Source: Semisulcospira habei
Taxonomy: Eukaryota; Mollusca; Gastropoda; Semisulcospiridae
Direction: 5' to 3'
NCBI GenBank assembly: GCA_036245525.1
Contig: BTPG01000001.1
Span: forward strand, 221,369,144 to 221,433,143
DNA length: 64,000 nucleotides
This document shows, in pieces, positions 49,296 to 60,745 of this stretch. Under the pieces are notes generated by a model that did no database searches, was not told the DNA's origin, and worked only from the letters and a program-made list of their open reading frames with translations. Position numbers and translations under genes: made by a program. Each line of letters opens with the position of its first letter. The stretch's first letter is position 1.

Positions 49296-52200
49296 TTATT
49301 TGTAGCGATATTTCTTAACACAGTCGTTACCCAGGTCAGCCACCACCAGACGGAAGTCGGACATGACGGCCAGCCCGCTGGGTCGCTTCAGTTTGTCCTC
49401 GTGACTGTCAATCGCGTACAGCGGCTTTCCCCCGCCACTCAGGATCTGCACATAGCTGCGGCCTTTCTCAGTCTTGGTGGCCAGAATGTGGCCACTGGAA
49501 TCGACTGTGATACCCCCATATTGCCCCTTCCCTGAGTCGACCAGCCTGCGAGAAAATTTACCATCCTTACTAAAGATCTGGATGCGGTGGTCAGCGATGA
49601 GGATTTCATCATTCTTGCCCACAGTGAGTGCGGCAATGAGTTTGAACTGGCCATCCTTGTCGCCCCGGCTGCCAAAGGTGGTGGTGAGGTTGCCGGAAGT
49701 GTCAAAGATGAAAATTTTGCTGGCGCCCGCGTCTGCTACAATGATCTCCCCGCGACTGTTGACTGCCACATCTATCGGCTCCTGCAAGCCGGGGTTGGTG
49801 AACTGTTTGACTAGCTCCCCCTCAGGCGTCAGGATAGACACCAGTTTCGTCCGCCAGTTTATCACAGCTAGGTGCCCGTTGGGGGTCAAGGCCAGACCAG
49901 TTGCACTCTGACCTTCCAACCCCTCGGGGCCGATTATGCGGATGACCTCTCCGTTCTGCGATAGGACTTTGACTCGACTGTTGCCAGTGTCCAAAACGTA
50001 AATAGCATCTTCATTTCCTACACAGATCCTGACTGGCTGAGAGACATTGTCCAGTCCCATGCCTCGTGAACCGAACCTTCCCAATGGGTTGATATGCTCA
50101 GACACTTCTATAGTGAATGGGCTGTCTCGGATGGGTCTGTTGAATATACTCACACACAGCTTCATCTTGCCTGGCTTCTGGGGAAGGAACAAAATATCAT
50201 ACGATCCATCGTCATTGTCTTTTAGTTTGGTCTCCACAAGGTCCCCTTTTTCTGTACGCAGCTCCACCACCACTGGGTCACCACCATTCAGTCTGGGATT
50301 TCCGTGGTAATCCACCGTCGAAATTCGAATGGATGATCGTAGATGCGCGGTAGTGGGGCAGATTTTTGCAGTACTTAAAGCAGGGAACGTTGTGCTGACG
50401 CTAATGTGTCCGAAGTTTGATACCGCTTTGGCAATCTCACGCAGGGCGTCATTGTGTTTGTAGTCATAGCGCAGGAAGGAGTTTTCCCGAGGTTCTGACA
50501 AGGTGCTGGTGGTGTCTAGCTTCTCGTTCAGGTCTGAGATCTTTTTTGTGATATTCCTTACCTAAATACAGAAGAAGAAAACACAGGTACACACCAGTGG
50601 TCTCCCTTGATTTGCTACTGCTGGTAGCGAATCAAGGGATTGATTGATTGATTGATTGTACATTGCTTAACGTCCCGACAGCAACAAGGCTTTCTCAGGA
50701 CGTGCCTGCACTGCTTGTGAAAAAAAAACAAAAAACAGAACATTGAATGTATGTCGCCAGCCGGTCAAATACGTTAAATAAACCTAACACATGGGGCTAA
50801 ATAAAGCTAAGACCATTTAGCAACACACATCCAATATCAAGAGCTACAGGCAGTGCAGACAGTAGGGAGAGTTTTTAAAAGGCAAATACAGGTGAATGGG
50901 CAAAGGGTAGACAGAAACACATGCCCCAGAATAGAGAGAAAAACCCACCCTGTGGGGCTGACCAGGGTGACCCTGGGAACTAAAAAGTACCTAACCCCAC
51001 CCAAGTCCCCCAGGGCAGACCCGGGTGGGGTAGCGAATCAAGGGAGACGACCAGTGTGCCACTGCTACTGTTACAGTACATGTACTGGTGGCTGCAAGCA
51101 TGGTAGCAGTAGGGTTAAACTTGACATATAATGGCATTCCCTGCACAGCCACAGTACATGTTGACAAGGCTGCAGAACAATCTTCAGAAAATAAAAAGAT
51201 GAGTTTTATCTTCTGACTGCCTTTAACTCATTCTACCCCAACACCGAAATCCCCAAATTTTGCCGTTGTCCTATGACACAGATCGACCTCGATAGTTCAA
51301 GGGTGATGCCAGAATAGCTTGGCGCTTGAACTATCATGGTCGATCCTTATCTTCCTGTGGTGTGTCTGGGGTAGAATGAGTTAACTCATTTTTTTGCTTT
51401 TGAATGGAAATTCAGGTCTATACATACACTGACGAACAAATGAAATGTAACATCACTGGAACCATCAGTAACATTTCTGTGTTTCTCATGGTGCCAAAGA
51501 TGTTGCATTTCTTTTGCTTGTAAGTATAGCTCTGAGAGCTATAAACCATCCCCCACCCCACTAGACTCGAACTAACCTTGTCAATTCCATCCCACAAAGC
51601 AGTTTGATATGGTTACCCCCTTCCCTGCCGCTGTACGTACATTTTTGTTTCTGAATTCTTGGTTCATTCCATGACAAAAAGCCAACACTGTCCAAGAAAC
51701 ATGGATATAAATTGGTCTCAGCAAGAGGCATAGATCCTCATGAGCCCCTGCAGTTGCGGGAGCTCATGAGGATCCATGTCTCTTGCAATTGAATCATGTT
51801 CAATTGTCCTCGGCAGTGAAGGGGTTAAATGAACCAGCTGTGGCAAAAACACTATGATAGTTTAAGGTACTCCATATCAGCTGGGGGCCAAGCTAATCAG
51901 GCATTGCCCTTGAACAAACATGGTCAATCCAACTTACGTCCTAAACAGCGATTGGTGGGCTTACAATTTCACTGGCTTTCAACTGCCATACTGTCAAAAC
52001 CCATGATAAACTGGAAGTTTATGAAGAAAAAATAAAATACATGCATAACACATTTTGAGTCCAACTGGTCTATACAAGCCCAAGGACTTCTGCTGAAGGG
52101 TGTCATGTTGGAACTGTTCAAACGTGTACTGACCTCCACTTGATACTGCAGTCCGTCACATTCATTTTGCACTTTCTCCTTTTCGGCCTGAATCAGATCC

Positions 52201-54645
52201 AGCTGTTCCTTCAGGATATTCTTCTTCTCGTCCTTGATCTTCCGCACCCACTGCAAACACTCGTGCCGACGCCGGTCAACCACTGCGATCACGTCCTGGA
52301 ACGACCGGTTGATCGAATCCAGTGTCTTGTCCACTGACAATTCCAACTGGCGCAGTTCTTCCGAAACAGCGTCGTATGCAGAGTTTAAGTTTTTAATGCA
52401 CAGGTGTGCTTTGAAGAGGAGAATCTCTGACATTCTTTTGATGGCGATGGCGAAAGGGATGACGGTGTGTTCACTTGCCCCACGACCGCTGTGATTTCCA
52501 CAGTCCAGACACAGGGAACAGAAGACGATGTCGCAGGTCTCACAAAACAGCAACTCCTGGGGAAGAGATACAGGCATATATTAACCCCCTTGTGCATGCC
52601 GCATGCATGCACAAGGGGGTTAACACAATTACCGTAGCAATGGAAATTCTTATACATGTGTAAATCCAGTATGAAAATGCACAAACACACCAAACATTCA
52701 TTGGCCAAAAGCTATGATAAACCCAAAGTAACCAAATGAGACTGTTCATCATCAAAGCTATATTACCAGTGCCTCATTTTCCCTGAGTATATCGCATGAC
52801 ACTGAAAAGTGACCCACAGGTAAATAAACCATAGCCGCCGCCGCTAATGAATCTCCAACTATCTCTACCTGGATCTTCACATGCTCTCTAAAGCATTCGA
52901 TTCCCCAAATGGTTACATTCCCCGAGGAAAATTTTGGATTAACCCCTTTAGCCCCAGGACCCTTCAGGCGCCAAGCTCATCTGGCACCACCCTTGAATTA
53001 TCATGATCAATCCATCTCCTACAATAATAATAATAATAATACATAGTATTTATATGGCGCATTTCTCATATTTATAATATAACACATAGTACATAGTCTT
53101 TAGGCAACACCTCCAAAATTTGAGAAATGGGACCTTGGGGCTAAAAGGGTTAACCCTTTGCCTGCTGGTAGCACTTTTCCTCCAGGAATCGCCTCAGGGA
53201 AATGCGCTACTAGCATCCAAAGGGTTAAAACGGTAAATGGGATAAAACGAGTTAAGCACGACTGTGAGTAACCTCTGTAAAACATAGTACCTAACCTGGC
53301 AGGTGTATAAACACACTGGGCCCTAGAGTGGACATTCCCAAATTTGGAAGCTGTCCTCTGCAGACTATACAACAGTTCAGGAGACTGATCGGGTGGGTCA
53401 GCGGCATGCTCCAGCATAAACATCACACAACACAGTCCACTCTATTGAAACGACCCACATAGAACAGAAAAGTATGCGTTTCTCTCTTGAACGACGACGA
53501 CAGAGGTTGATGTCACTGATAGGCCAATTTTCATCAGGTGAGAATAGTTTTACGTTAATATCCCAAGATGACAACCCATTCAGCCCTTAAACACCACAGC
53601 AGGAGATGGATTGACCATGATAATTCAAGGGTAGTGCCAGAATAGCTTGGCACCTGAAGGAGCCAAGCTAATCTGGCACTACCCTTTAATTATCATGGTC
53701 AATCCATCTCCTGCAACCGGTACATAGTCGTTAGGTAACACTTACAAAATTTGAAAAATGTGACCATGGGGTTAAATGGGTTAAAAGTAGATGTATGATA
53801 CAAACCGATTTAGTCAAGTTTGTTTCGGGTTTTCTTTGGTTTATTTATTTATTTATTTTTATATTGTTTGACATTGTGTTTTTGTTGGGGTGTTTTTCAG
53901 TTGTTTTTTTACATGGAAAATTTAAAAATTGTCCATGAGAAGTTTATTATATAGGAGAAGTGCCTGCAGAAACTTGTAGTTCTTGCTCCCAATAAACTTT
54001 TCACACACAATTTCCAATAATCCAAAGATTTTTCTCAATAATTATATAGATTAAATCTCTAATACTACCTGGTTGGTGTGGACCGAGCACTTAGGGATGA
54101 CGTCACGCCGCTGCTGGGCCATTAAGTCCAGCAACTGGTTGACAATGAAGCTGGGAGGGAAAGCAGTTACTCCCCCTTGAGGCATATGGATTGTCTCCCT
54201 GCATATTGGACAGCGGAATGATCCAGTGTCTGGGGACAAGCAAAATCATGAAGTGAAAGAAAAAAAAGTATCCATACTGCAGTAAAAAATCGCACATACC
54301 TAAAGCTTGTGCAGCAATGACTCATTCCAGACCACTGCGACAGATCCTGTGAGGGCAATGCAACAGTTGTACAGTCCACTTGGTGGCACCATAGCTTCAA
54401 AGTTTACTTATATATGGATATAAAAATAGCCTTTTTATATATTAAAAACAACTTAACTTACCTAAAGTTTGTGCAGCAACGATGCGCTCCAGACAACTCC
54501 GACAGACGGTGTGAGAGCAGGGCAGAAGTTTTGGGGTGCGTTCGGAGCCGTCGTAGGTGCACAGGCAGGTGCCGCAGGTCAGGAAACTGTCGTTGAAATC
54601 CTCATAGTTGATGGACACAGTTTCCACAAGGGTTGATGACATCAT
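49296..54645 (-). CDS. TRIM-NHL family E3 ubiquitin ligase (TRIM2/3-like), four coding exons
   Basis: Predicted cytoplasmic RING E3 ligase. Coding exons (minus): 54462–54645, 54069–54229, 52134–52556, 49296–50561. Junction phases 1, 0, 0 give one 677-aa frame (human TRIM2/3 are about 744). The RING is C3HC4: C24, C27, C43, H45, C48, C51, C68, C71. A B-box follows (C109, H112, C120, C123, C128, C131, then H137 and H145), a coiled coil at about 150–275, a filamin-type repeat at about 310–410 (NGGDPVVVEL, PGKMKLCVSI, SPFTIEV) and a C-terminal NHL beta-propeller from about 415 (FGSRGMG, YVLDTGNSRVKVL, EIIVADAGASKIFIFD). A CAG-type acceptor two bases before the ATG implies an upstream non-coding exon. 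The exon 3 donor is GTCAGT, slightly unusual. Family members ubiquitinate neuronal or developmental targets; the substrate here is unknown. MITEs and a retroposon occupy the introns. Confidence 0.93.
50640..51029 (-). mobile_element. Short retroposon with (AATC)n tail and 16-bp target duplication
   Basis: A 390-bp insert flanked by two identical copies of GTAGCGAATCAAGGGA (50624–50639 and 51030–51045). On the minus strand the 3′ end is …CGTTAAGCAATGTACAATCA(ATCA)n. It interrupts a palindrome with arms TCTCCCTTGATTTGCTAC and GTAGCGAATCAAGGGAGA in TRIM intron 3. Copy 1 is at 18033. No tRNA-like promoter was seen, so it may be a LINE 3′ fragment or a novel SINE. Confidence 0.85.
51223..51384. 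repeat. Family A element, complete, inverted, stem shortened
   Basis: TTAACTCATTCTACCCC to GGGGTAGAATGAGTTAA. After AGAATAGCTTGGCGC the tip goes straight to TTGAACTATCATGG. Confidence 0.85.
51617..51828. repeat. Family B element
   Basis: ACCCCCTTCCCTGCCGCTG to CGGCAGTGAAGGGGTTAA, hairpin GCAAGAGGCATAGATCC with CCCCTGCAGTTGCGGG tip. Right TTAA shared with the next element. Confidence 0.85.
51825..51960. repeat. Family A element, decayed
   Basis: TATGATAGTTTAAGG…CCAAGCTAATCAGGC…GAACAAACATGGTCAATCC, starting at the TTAA of the family B element. Confidence 0.65.
52939..53153. repeat. Family A element with left arm deleted and (TAA)n inside
   Basis: TTAACCCCTTTAGCCCC, then GGCGCCAAGCTCATCTGGC, a TAATAATAATAA insert followed by TATTTATATGGCGC, and GGGGCTAAAAGGGTTAA. 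Confidence 0.8.
53150..53228. repeat. Family E element, complete, abutting a family A end
   Basis: TTAACCCTTTGCCTGC to CATCCAAAGGGTTAA. Its first TTAA is the last TTAA of the family A element at 52939. Confidence 0.87.
53570..53784. repeat. Family A element
   Basis: AACCCATTCAGCCCTTAA at the left (TTAA lost), GGGGTTAAATGGGTTAA at the right, stem TTGGCACCTGAAGGAGCC. Confidence 0.82.
54297..54365 (-). pseudogene. Decayed duplicate of the TRIM RING exon 3′ part
   Basis: CTAAAGCTTGTGCAGCAATG…CTCCAGACC-like sequence matches the last 60 bp of TRIM exon 1 (54462–54525), including the splice donor. In the aligned frame CGC has become TGA (stop) and the zinc-binding Cys51 codon has become Gly. It lies in intron 1, about 165 bp from the real exon. 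Confidence 0.75.
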
Positions 54646-54749
54646 TGCTATAACACACAAAGAAAGGACATTTCGAACATTTATAAATTCTTTTACAAAT
54701 GTTTTTCTTTTCTTTTTTGTCTCTTTCGCTGTCAGATACTGCAAACAGC

Positions 54750-54835
54750 AGCTAAATGCAAGAGGCATAGATCCTCATGAGTCCCCGCATTCGCGGGGGC
54801 TCATGAGGATCAATGCCTCTTGCTGGCCTTGTTCA
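54750..54835. repeat. Family B hairpin core
   Basis: GCAAGAGGCATAGATCCTC with CCCCGCATTCGCGGGG tip, just upstream of the first TRIM coding exon. Confidence 0.8.
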
Positions 54836-55194
54836 TGTTAATGTGCTTCAGGCAGACAGGTGGGTTGTTGCTATGAGTGGAAATTTGGGCTGCCATCTTC
54901 AGGGAAATATGTGCTGCCTCAGTGCAGTGCCAGCTGACAAATATACCCATTACATTACCAACCTTTTCAGTATTGAATCTGCAATGGTTTTATAGACATA
55001 TGCCGTGGTCTCTGGCTGGGATGGGTGTAACAGGAAATGATGTCATCTCTACTTTGCATGTCCAAAGAATATGCAGGGTTATGGAGTCTGGTCAAATTAT
55101 GGTTTCAGTACACAAATCAATCAAGTGAATCTCATAATACGCAGGCTAATTTCAGGTGTGATTATATCTTGAACAAACACAGTTGATTTGTAAC

Positions 55195-55240
55195 ACTGGT
55201 TGTCTTTCAGTTATATGTGTAGGGAGACAACCAGTGTGAC
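55195..55240. repeat. Small palindrome
   Basis: ACACTGGTTGTCT and AGACAACCAGTGT around a 19-bp loop. Similar to the CACCAGTGGTCTCCC palindrome at 50590. Confidence 0.6.
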
Positions 55241-55479
55241 GGGTCATGTGACATCATCTTTACTGCTACCAGGGTATACATCGAAAGGCTATCACTAACA
55301 GTAACAGCTGTGCCATCTCATCACATCGCGGTTACTGTATAACGTGCGGCATTATAAGCAAGATTTACTCAGAAATAGGGTTACGTTAGAAAATCAAACT
55401 TTGGTGACAGCTGTGCACGCTATCAGTTATTGAAGAATAATTCTTTATTTCAGGATGTACATCAAACCCACTTCTTCCA

Positions 55480-55560
55480 GCAAGAGGCATAGATTCTCAC
55501 AGCCCCTGCAGCTGCAGGGGGTTATGAGAATCTATGCCTCTTGCACATGGAAGGGCCAAT
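55480..55560. repeat. Family B hairpin core
   Basis: GCAAGAGGCATAGATTCTC…GAGAATCTATGCCTCTTGC with CCCCTGCAGCTGCAGGGG tip. Confidence 0.82.
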
Positions 55561-56239
55561 GACACCTGCAGCATTACTTAAAGCAAACAGATCACAATTT
55601 TCTGCAAACGATCGAGATTCCGTGATGACATGGTTTACACTGCAATTAGTTCTAAATCCTCAATGACAACACACACACCGGTAAGTTACATTAAGTGTCA
55701 GGGATGGAGGTTTCATAAACCGGATTGAGTAGGATTTATGACGCGCAAGAGAAAAGTCATTAAGTGCATGTGGGGAAGGACGTCACTCGCGTTGCATTTA
55801 AAATGACAGTAATGTCCACCAAAAGCCACCTTCATAACGGTGCTTTTGCGTCAGATGTTACCACGGGGCTGAAACAAAAAGATGTTTCATTCTGTCCAAA
55901 CCATGCTCACAAACCAGATAGGCGAGGCTAGATAACAACCACAAGCTGCTGTGGCTCATTTCAAGAATACTACTCTCATTCTTATACCGTCAAAATTACT
56001 AATCTGTGTCAGTGACACTGATTTATTTCAGAAACTCAAACTCATTTTATACGGTCACAACTTATCAATTGTCATAATTTACAAGCTGCTCTGCGTCATT
56101 TCAAAAATACAAACTCTTTTTCACTGTTTTTTCACTGTCAAAATCAGGAAATTTTCCAATCAGCTATCTACTGTGACTGATCTGCTATCTACCGTGACTG
56201 ATCGTATCTGGAACTTAAAGCCCGGATGTCCAATGCACA
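55561..56239. other. AT-rich stretch without recognisable features
   Basis: No gene, SINE head or long inverted repeat recognised. A small direct duplication CTACTGTGACTGATCTGC/CTACCGTGACTGATCG is present near 56166–56205. Confidence 0.45.
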
Positions 56240-56355
56240 TGCCTTCTACACAAAGGGTCCTCAGGCCGATGAGGCTGCAGCTGGCCCGCGCACGTCCGTG
56301 CGCGGGCCAACTGCGGCCTTCGTCGGCCCGGCCCCAGGATCTTTTGTTTACTGTA
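56240..56355. repeat. Family C palindrome, long form
   Basis: ACACAAAGGGTCCTCAGGCCG…CGGCCCCAGGATCTTTTGTT, arms GCAGCTGGCCCGCGCAC around GTCC. Ends diverged. Confidence 0.78.
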
Positions 56356-56536
56356 CAGTACTTTGTTACACCAAATGCTGTGAGTTTGCTGAACAGGGTG
56401 TGGCTCATTACACTTTTCTACGCCTGCCGTGTACATATGTACATGAACTGATAAATCAATGACTTTTATGTTTGCCTTTTTTATGAGGAAGGAGAGGTAA
56501 GAAAACATGACACATGAGAATGTTATCACAAATGTT

Positions 56537-57480
56537 GCAGTTCCTGCTGGACCAGCAAATAGTTCACTTCCTCTTATTAACCCCTTATTGCTGTTCCTGC
56601 TGGACCAGCAAATAGTTCACGTCCTCTTATTAACCCCTTATTGCAGTTCCTGCTGGACCAGCAAATAGTTCATGTCCTCTTATTAACCCTTTATTGCTGT
56701 TCCTGTTGGACCAGCAAATAGTTCACTTCCTCTTATACACCCCTTATTGCTGTTCCTGCTGGACCAGCAAATAGTTCACGTCCTCTTATTAACCCCTTAT
56801 TGCAGTTCCTGCTGGACCAGCAAATAGTTCACGTCCTCTTATTAACCCTTTATTGCTGTTCTTGCTGGACCAGCAAATAGTTCACTTCCTCTTATTAACC
56901 CTTTATTGCTGTTCCTGCTGGACCAGCAAATAGTTCACGTCCTCTTATTAACCCCTTATTGCTGTTCCTGCTGGACCAGCAAATAGTTCACTTCCTCTTA
57001 TTAACCCTTTATTGCTGTTCCTGCTGGACCAGCAAATAGTTCACTTCCTCTTATTAACCCTTTATTGCTGTTCCTGCTGGACCAGCAAATAGTTCACGTC
57101 CTCTTATTAACCCTTTATTGCTGTTCCTGCTGGACCAGCAAATAGTTCACGTCCTTGTATTAACCCCTTATTGCTGTTCCTGCTGGACCAGCAAATAGTT
57201 CATGTCCTCTTATTAACCCCTTATTGCAGTTCCTGCTGGACCAGCAAATAGTTCACTTCCTCTTATTAACCCCTTATTGCAGTCCCTGCTGGACCAGCAA
57301 ATAGTTCACTTCCTCTTATTAACCCTTTATTGCTGTTCCTGCTGGACCAGCAAATAGTTCACGTCTTCTTATTAACCCTTTATTGCTGTTCCTGCTGGAC
57401 CAGCAAATAGTTCACGTCCTCTTATTAACCCTTTATTGCTGTTCCTGCTGGACCAGCAAATAGTTCACTTCCTCTTATTA
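56537..57480. repeat. 18-copy tandem array of a 53-bp unit
   Basis: TTCCTGCTGGACCAGCAAAT starts at 56541 and recurs at exact 53-bp spacing to 57442. Units differ by a few substitutions (CACTTCC/CACGTCC; CCCCTTA/CCCTTTA). Each unit holds TTATTAACCCCTTATTG. The array passes into a family B element at the last TTAA. Confidence 0.95.
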
Positions 57481-57681
57481 ACCCCTTCACTGCCAGCGGA
57501 CACAGACTGCGGTTTTGCACTGTAAATTAATCGTTAATGAGCCCCAGCCTTTCAAGGAACGTGGATACAAACTGGTTAAAGCAAGAGGTATAGATCCTCA
57601 TGCAAATGCGGGGGCTCATGAGGATCTATACCTTTTGCAGCTGGCTGGTATTCAGTTTTTTCTCGGCAGTGAACGGATTAA
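57478..57681. repeat. Family B element, complete
   Basis: TTAACCCCTTCACTGCC to GGCAGTGAACGGATTAA. The left stem is shortened (CCTCATGCAAATGCGGGGG). Confidence 0.85.
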
Positions 57682-57801
57682 GAATCTATGAGAAGTCAAA
57701 AGTAATGCCAAATTAGCTTGGCGGCATGGAATCTGGCACTACCCTTGAACTATCATGATAGAGTTATCTCCCGCTGAGGTGCCGTAGGTTGAATGTGTTA
57801 A
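57678..57801. repeat. Family A element, decayed, sharing TTAA
   Basis: AGTAATGCCAAATTAGCTTGG…CACTACCCTTGAAC; right end GTTGAATGTGTTAA. Confidence 0.72.
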
Positions 57802-58149
57802 AATATTGACATAAATGCACTCTCTAGTCAACGCCTTTAACGTTTACTTGGAAACAGATGGGGGTTCCCAAGTCCATTTTTGGAAAAAAGCGAGATTTTA
57901 CTAAATTCCATTAGAATCAAAATCTCTATTTTCCCCAAAATAGATGTACTGTCCATTGCTCCACAACCTTCATACAGTATTTCTACTACACTTCAGCATC
58001 TCACTGACGTCAGCAAAACTGCATACCTCTATTGACTACAGCAAACGCTAACATTATACCCTACACCAATCGATACCCCTTTGGCGCCCGGGCTGATAAG
58101 GTATCAAGCTGAATCAGGAAATATTCTTCGTGCAAGGAGTGCAGACCAC

Positions 58150-58375
58150 AGTCTTGAGACCAGGCTTGTGCAGCAAAAGACAGCCCGCTGGGGTTCATGA
58201 AGCCAGTCTACGCCTTTTGCAGCGTGCCGGCAAGAACTTGTGAATGGTATGTCGAACTGTATCGAACACGGAACTTGCACTGGTTGCTTCAACATGAGGC
58301 GAACAGACACAAATGTCTCGAGCAAGAGGCAGGGGCTCATGAGAATATGTCTCTTGCAGAGTAGGCACGGACTGC
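58150..58375. repeat. Degraded family B sequences
   Basis: GGGGTTCATGAAGCCAGTC…CCTTTTGCAG and GCAAGAGGCAGGGGCTCATG…TCTCTTGCAG, two imperfect half hairpins. Confidence 0.6.
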
Positions 58376-58764
58376 TGGGATAACTGGGTATGTGCATATC
58401 CAACACGGAACTACCACTGACTGCAGGCTCTCACGACAGCATTTACACCGGGGAGTGGGGTGGGGGGGGGGGGGGGGGTCCTCTAAGATCAATTCAACAG
58501 TGGCAGCCTTCCCCGCAGCAATTACATGCAATTTTGATCACTTCGCACAACGCGGGACACACAGCAGCGGCAGCAGCAGAAAATATTATCTTACATTCCT
58601 CTCCTCCCCTCCCTCCCCCCCCCCTTTCCAACCCCTTCCTTCTTCACCCACCGGGCCTCCGCTTCCATCCTAGGTACGAGTGCAAAGTTGTTTTTTGCAT
58701 CTAGTGCAAAAGATAGGGATGTGTTCACAGATATGCCAACATAAATATTGAAGTATGCATGCGC

Positions 58765-58835
58765 ACTGGTTAGGAATTCTGGACCTTATGGCCCTACGCC
58801 GTGCGGTCCAAAATCCACAGACCAGCTCGTGTTTG
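58765..58835. repeat. Family D hairpin
   Basis: AATTCTGGACCTTATGGCC, tip CTACGCCGTG, CGGTCCAAAATCCACAGACC. Confidence 0.72.
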
Positions 58836-58984
58836 CCACGTCTGAATTTCTCTGGCACACACCTCCACCTACAGCATGTCTGAAACATCTATCCGGCCAT
58901 CCGAGATGACAGACTGTACAAATATCGAACATTCTGAAAACAAATTTGCACACCCCTAGATCGGCCTAGCACCATTCTAGTTTG

Positions 58985-59174
58985 TTAACCCATTTAGGCC
59001 CGACGCACTTCACCAGGAGATGGGTAGACCATGATAATTCAAGGGTAGTGCCAGATGAGCTTGGCGCCTTTCAGGCGCCAAGCTCATCTGGCACTACCCT
59101 TGAATTAACATGGTCTAGTCATCTCCTGCAAATGGCACACAGTCCAAAATGTGGCCGGGGGTTAAATGGATTAA
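58985..59174. repeat. Family A element, complete
   Basis: TTAACCCATTTAGGCCCG to GGGGTTAAATGGATTAA. Perfect stem GATGAGCTTGGCGCC. Confidence 0.88.
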
Positions 59175-59427
59175 CAATCAATTTCCATGCTACGGTTTAA
59201 AATGCATGACTGAAAACAGTTCAGCTGATCACCAAAAAAAAAAAAAAAAACCAAACAAACAACGATCGCATTGGTTCAATTCATCGCAACAAAGCGATCC
59301 ATTTTATAACATTAGCTTTCGAAAACAAATTTGCATCAAAACACCCAGGCTGATTTGTTTCCCTAAAGCTACGGCTTTTACATACTTCAAAGTCCGAGTA
59401 GGCCTCTAATTTTCAATTTAAATTAAC

Positions 59428-59828
59428 GGGGCGGTCCGTGGCGCAGTGGTTAAGGCGCCTGCCACCAATGCCAAAGGTGCGCGGTTCGATACCGGGTTCC
59501 GGCGTTGGACTTTTCTCCTCTGGTACGTGTCACCGTTAATTCGGGCGGACTGTCGGGGGTTCTTTCTCCGGGTACTCCGGTTCTTCCACCCCCCCCCCAC
59601 CCCCCATACTTTGGTACCGGTCTCAGGCCACTTTACAAATTTCAAATACAAGCGATCAAAATTCTCTGTAACTTCAGTAGCTGACTGGCCCCTTCGTCTG
59701 TCTTGTACTGTGTTTGTCTTAAATGGCGTAAATCCGTGTCTGTTTCGTGAGTGTGTGTGTTGGGTTTCAGGCGCGGCGCTTTGAGTCGATTTCCCCAAAA
59801 ATTTAGAAAAAGCGCCTATATAATAACT

Positions 59829-59862
<34 letters not shown>
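59428..59862 (+). mobile_element. tRNA-derived SINE, full length
   Basis: The head carries an A box TGGCGCAGTGG (59439–59449) and B box GGTTCGATACC (59483–59493). The body has CGGGGGTTCTTTCTCCGGG-type sequence and GGCGCTTTGAGTCGATTTCC, and the tail is GCGCCTATATAATAACTG then (TTA)n. A second, truncated copy lies at 44680–44990. Not a working tRNA gene: no cloverleaf acceptor pairing. Confidence 0.85.
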
Positions 59863-60224
59863 ATTCATGGACGAATGAGCCACGTTTCAAACTTCACGTC
59901 TAAAGGCTCTCTTGGGAAAACTGTGTTCGGAGGTATTTTACATCGTTCTGCTCAATTTAATTTCATGCTCTCTCAATTCAATTGACAGAAATAATAGGTG
60001 TCCCATTCCACATACTTAAACACTATGTAAGAACATTAAGAAAGGATTTTAGTGCCTCTAAAAGTTGTTCTAAATTTTTGTGATGTACATGACTGTTCGC
60101 TATATTTCTACATAGGCTGTTGTTGTTGTTAATACTTTATTATTATTATTATATGTTCTCCAATAGGGTATACAGAATATGCTTCAATTAACGAATTAAA
60201 TATGAAAACCAAAAACAGCGGGTA

Positions 60225-60335
60225 GGTGGACTGACCATGTTAGTTCAAGGGTAGTGCTAGATTAGCTTGGCGCCTAGAAAGACGCCAAGCTAATCGGTTA
60301 CTATCCTTGAACTATCATGGTCGATCCAGCTCGCC
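60225..60335. repeat. Family A hairpin core
   Basis: GACCATGTTAGTTCAAGGG…CCTTGAACTATCATGGTCG with tip TTGGCGCCTAGAAAGACGCCAA. Ends not found. Confidence 0.78.
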
Positions 60336-60377
60336 ACTGGTCCACAATTTTCATAGACGCCGCCCGAACCCCCCCCC

Positions 60378-60408
<31 letters not shown>

Positions 60409-60639
60409 AAAGTTCTGAAAAGATGTCATTAAGTTATCTCACTCGTGCCGTGTCGCATCTGCAAACGCGACAATAAGCCGCGTATCCAGATGGGACACGG
60501 CTCGAATCTTCTCAGGTATGCGTGTAAAGTTGGCTTGTGATTGTGATGTCCTGGCTCTATTAATGCTATATGAAAAAAAGATCCTTCAAAAATAAACATT
60601 GTTGACTGCGACTGAAACGGCGACACGTGGAAGGGGATG

Positions 60640-60745
60640 GGGGTGGGGGTGGAGTCGGGGGTGGGCGGGGGGTGGAGTCGGGAGTGGGCGGGGGGTGGAG
60701 TCGGGGGTGGGGGGGGGGTGGTGTCGGGGGTGGGGAGGGGGGTGG
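60640..60745 (+). repeat. G-rich minisatellite with G-quadruplex potential
   Basis: GGTGGAGTCGGGGGTGGG-type units of about 27 bp, three to four times, with many G runs of 4–10. Confidence 0.85.

Noticed and set aside
56537..57480. CRISPR array
   Set aside because: The 53-bp units are contiguous with no unique spacers, and the DNA is eukaryotic.
59428..59500. tRNA gene
   Set aside because: Good promoter boxes but no acceptor-stem pairing, and it continues into a SINE body and (TTA)n tail.
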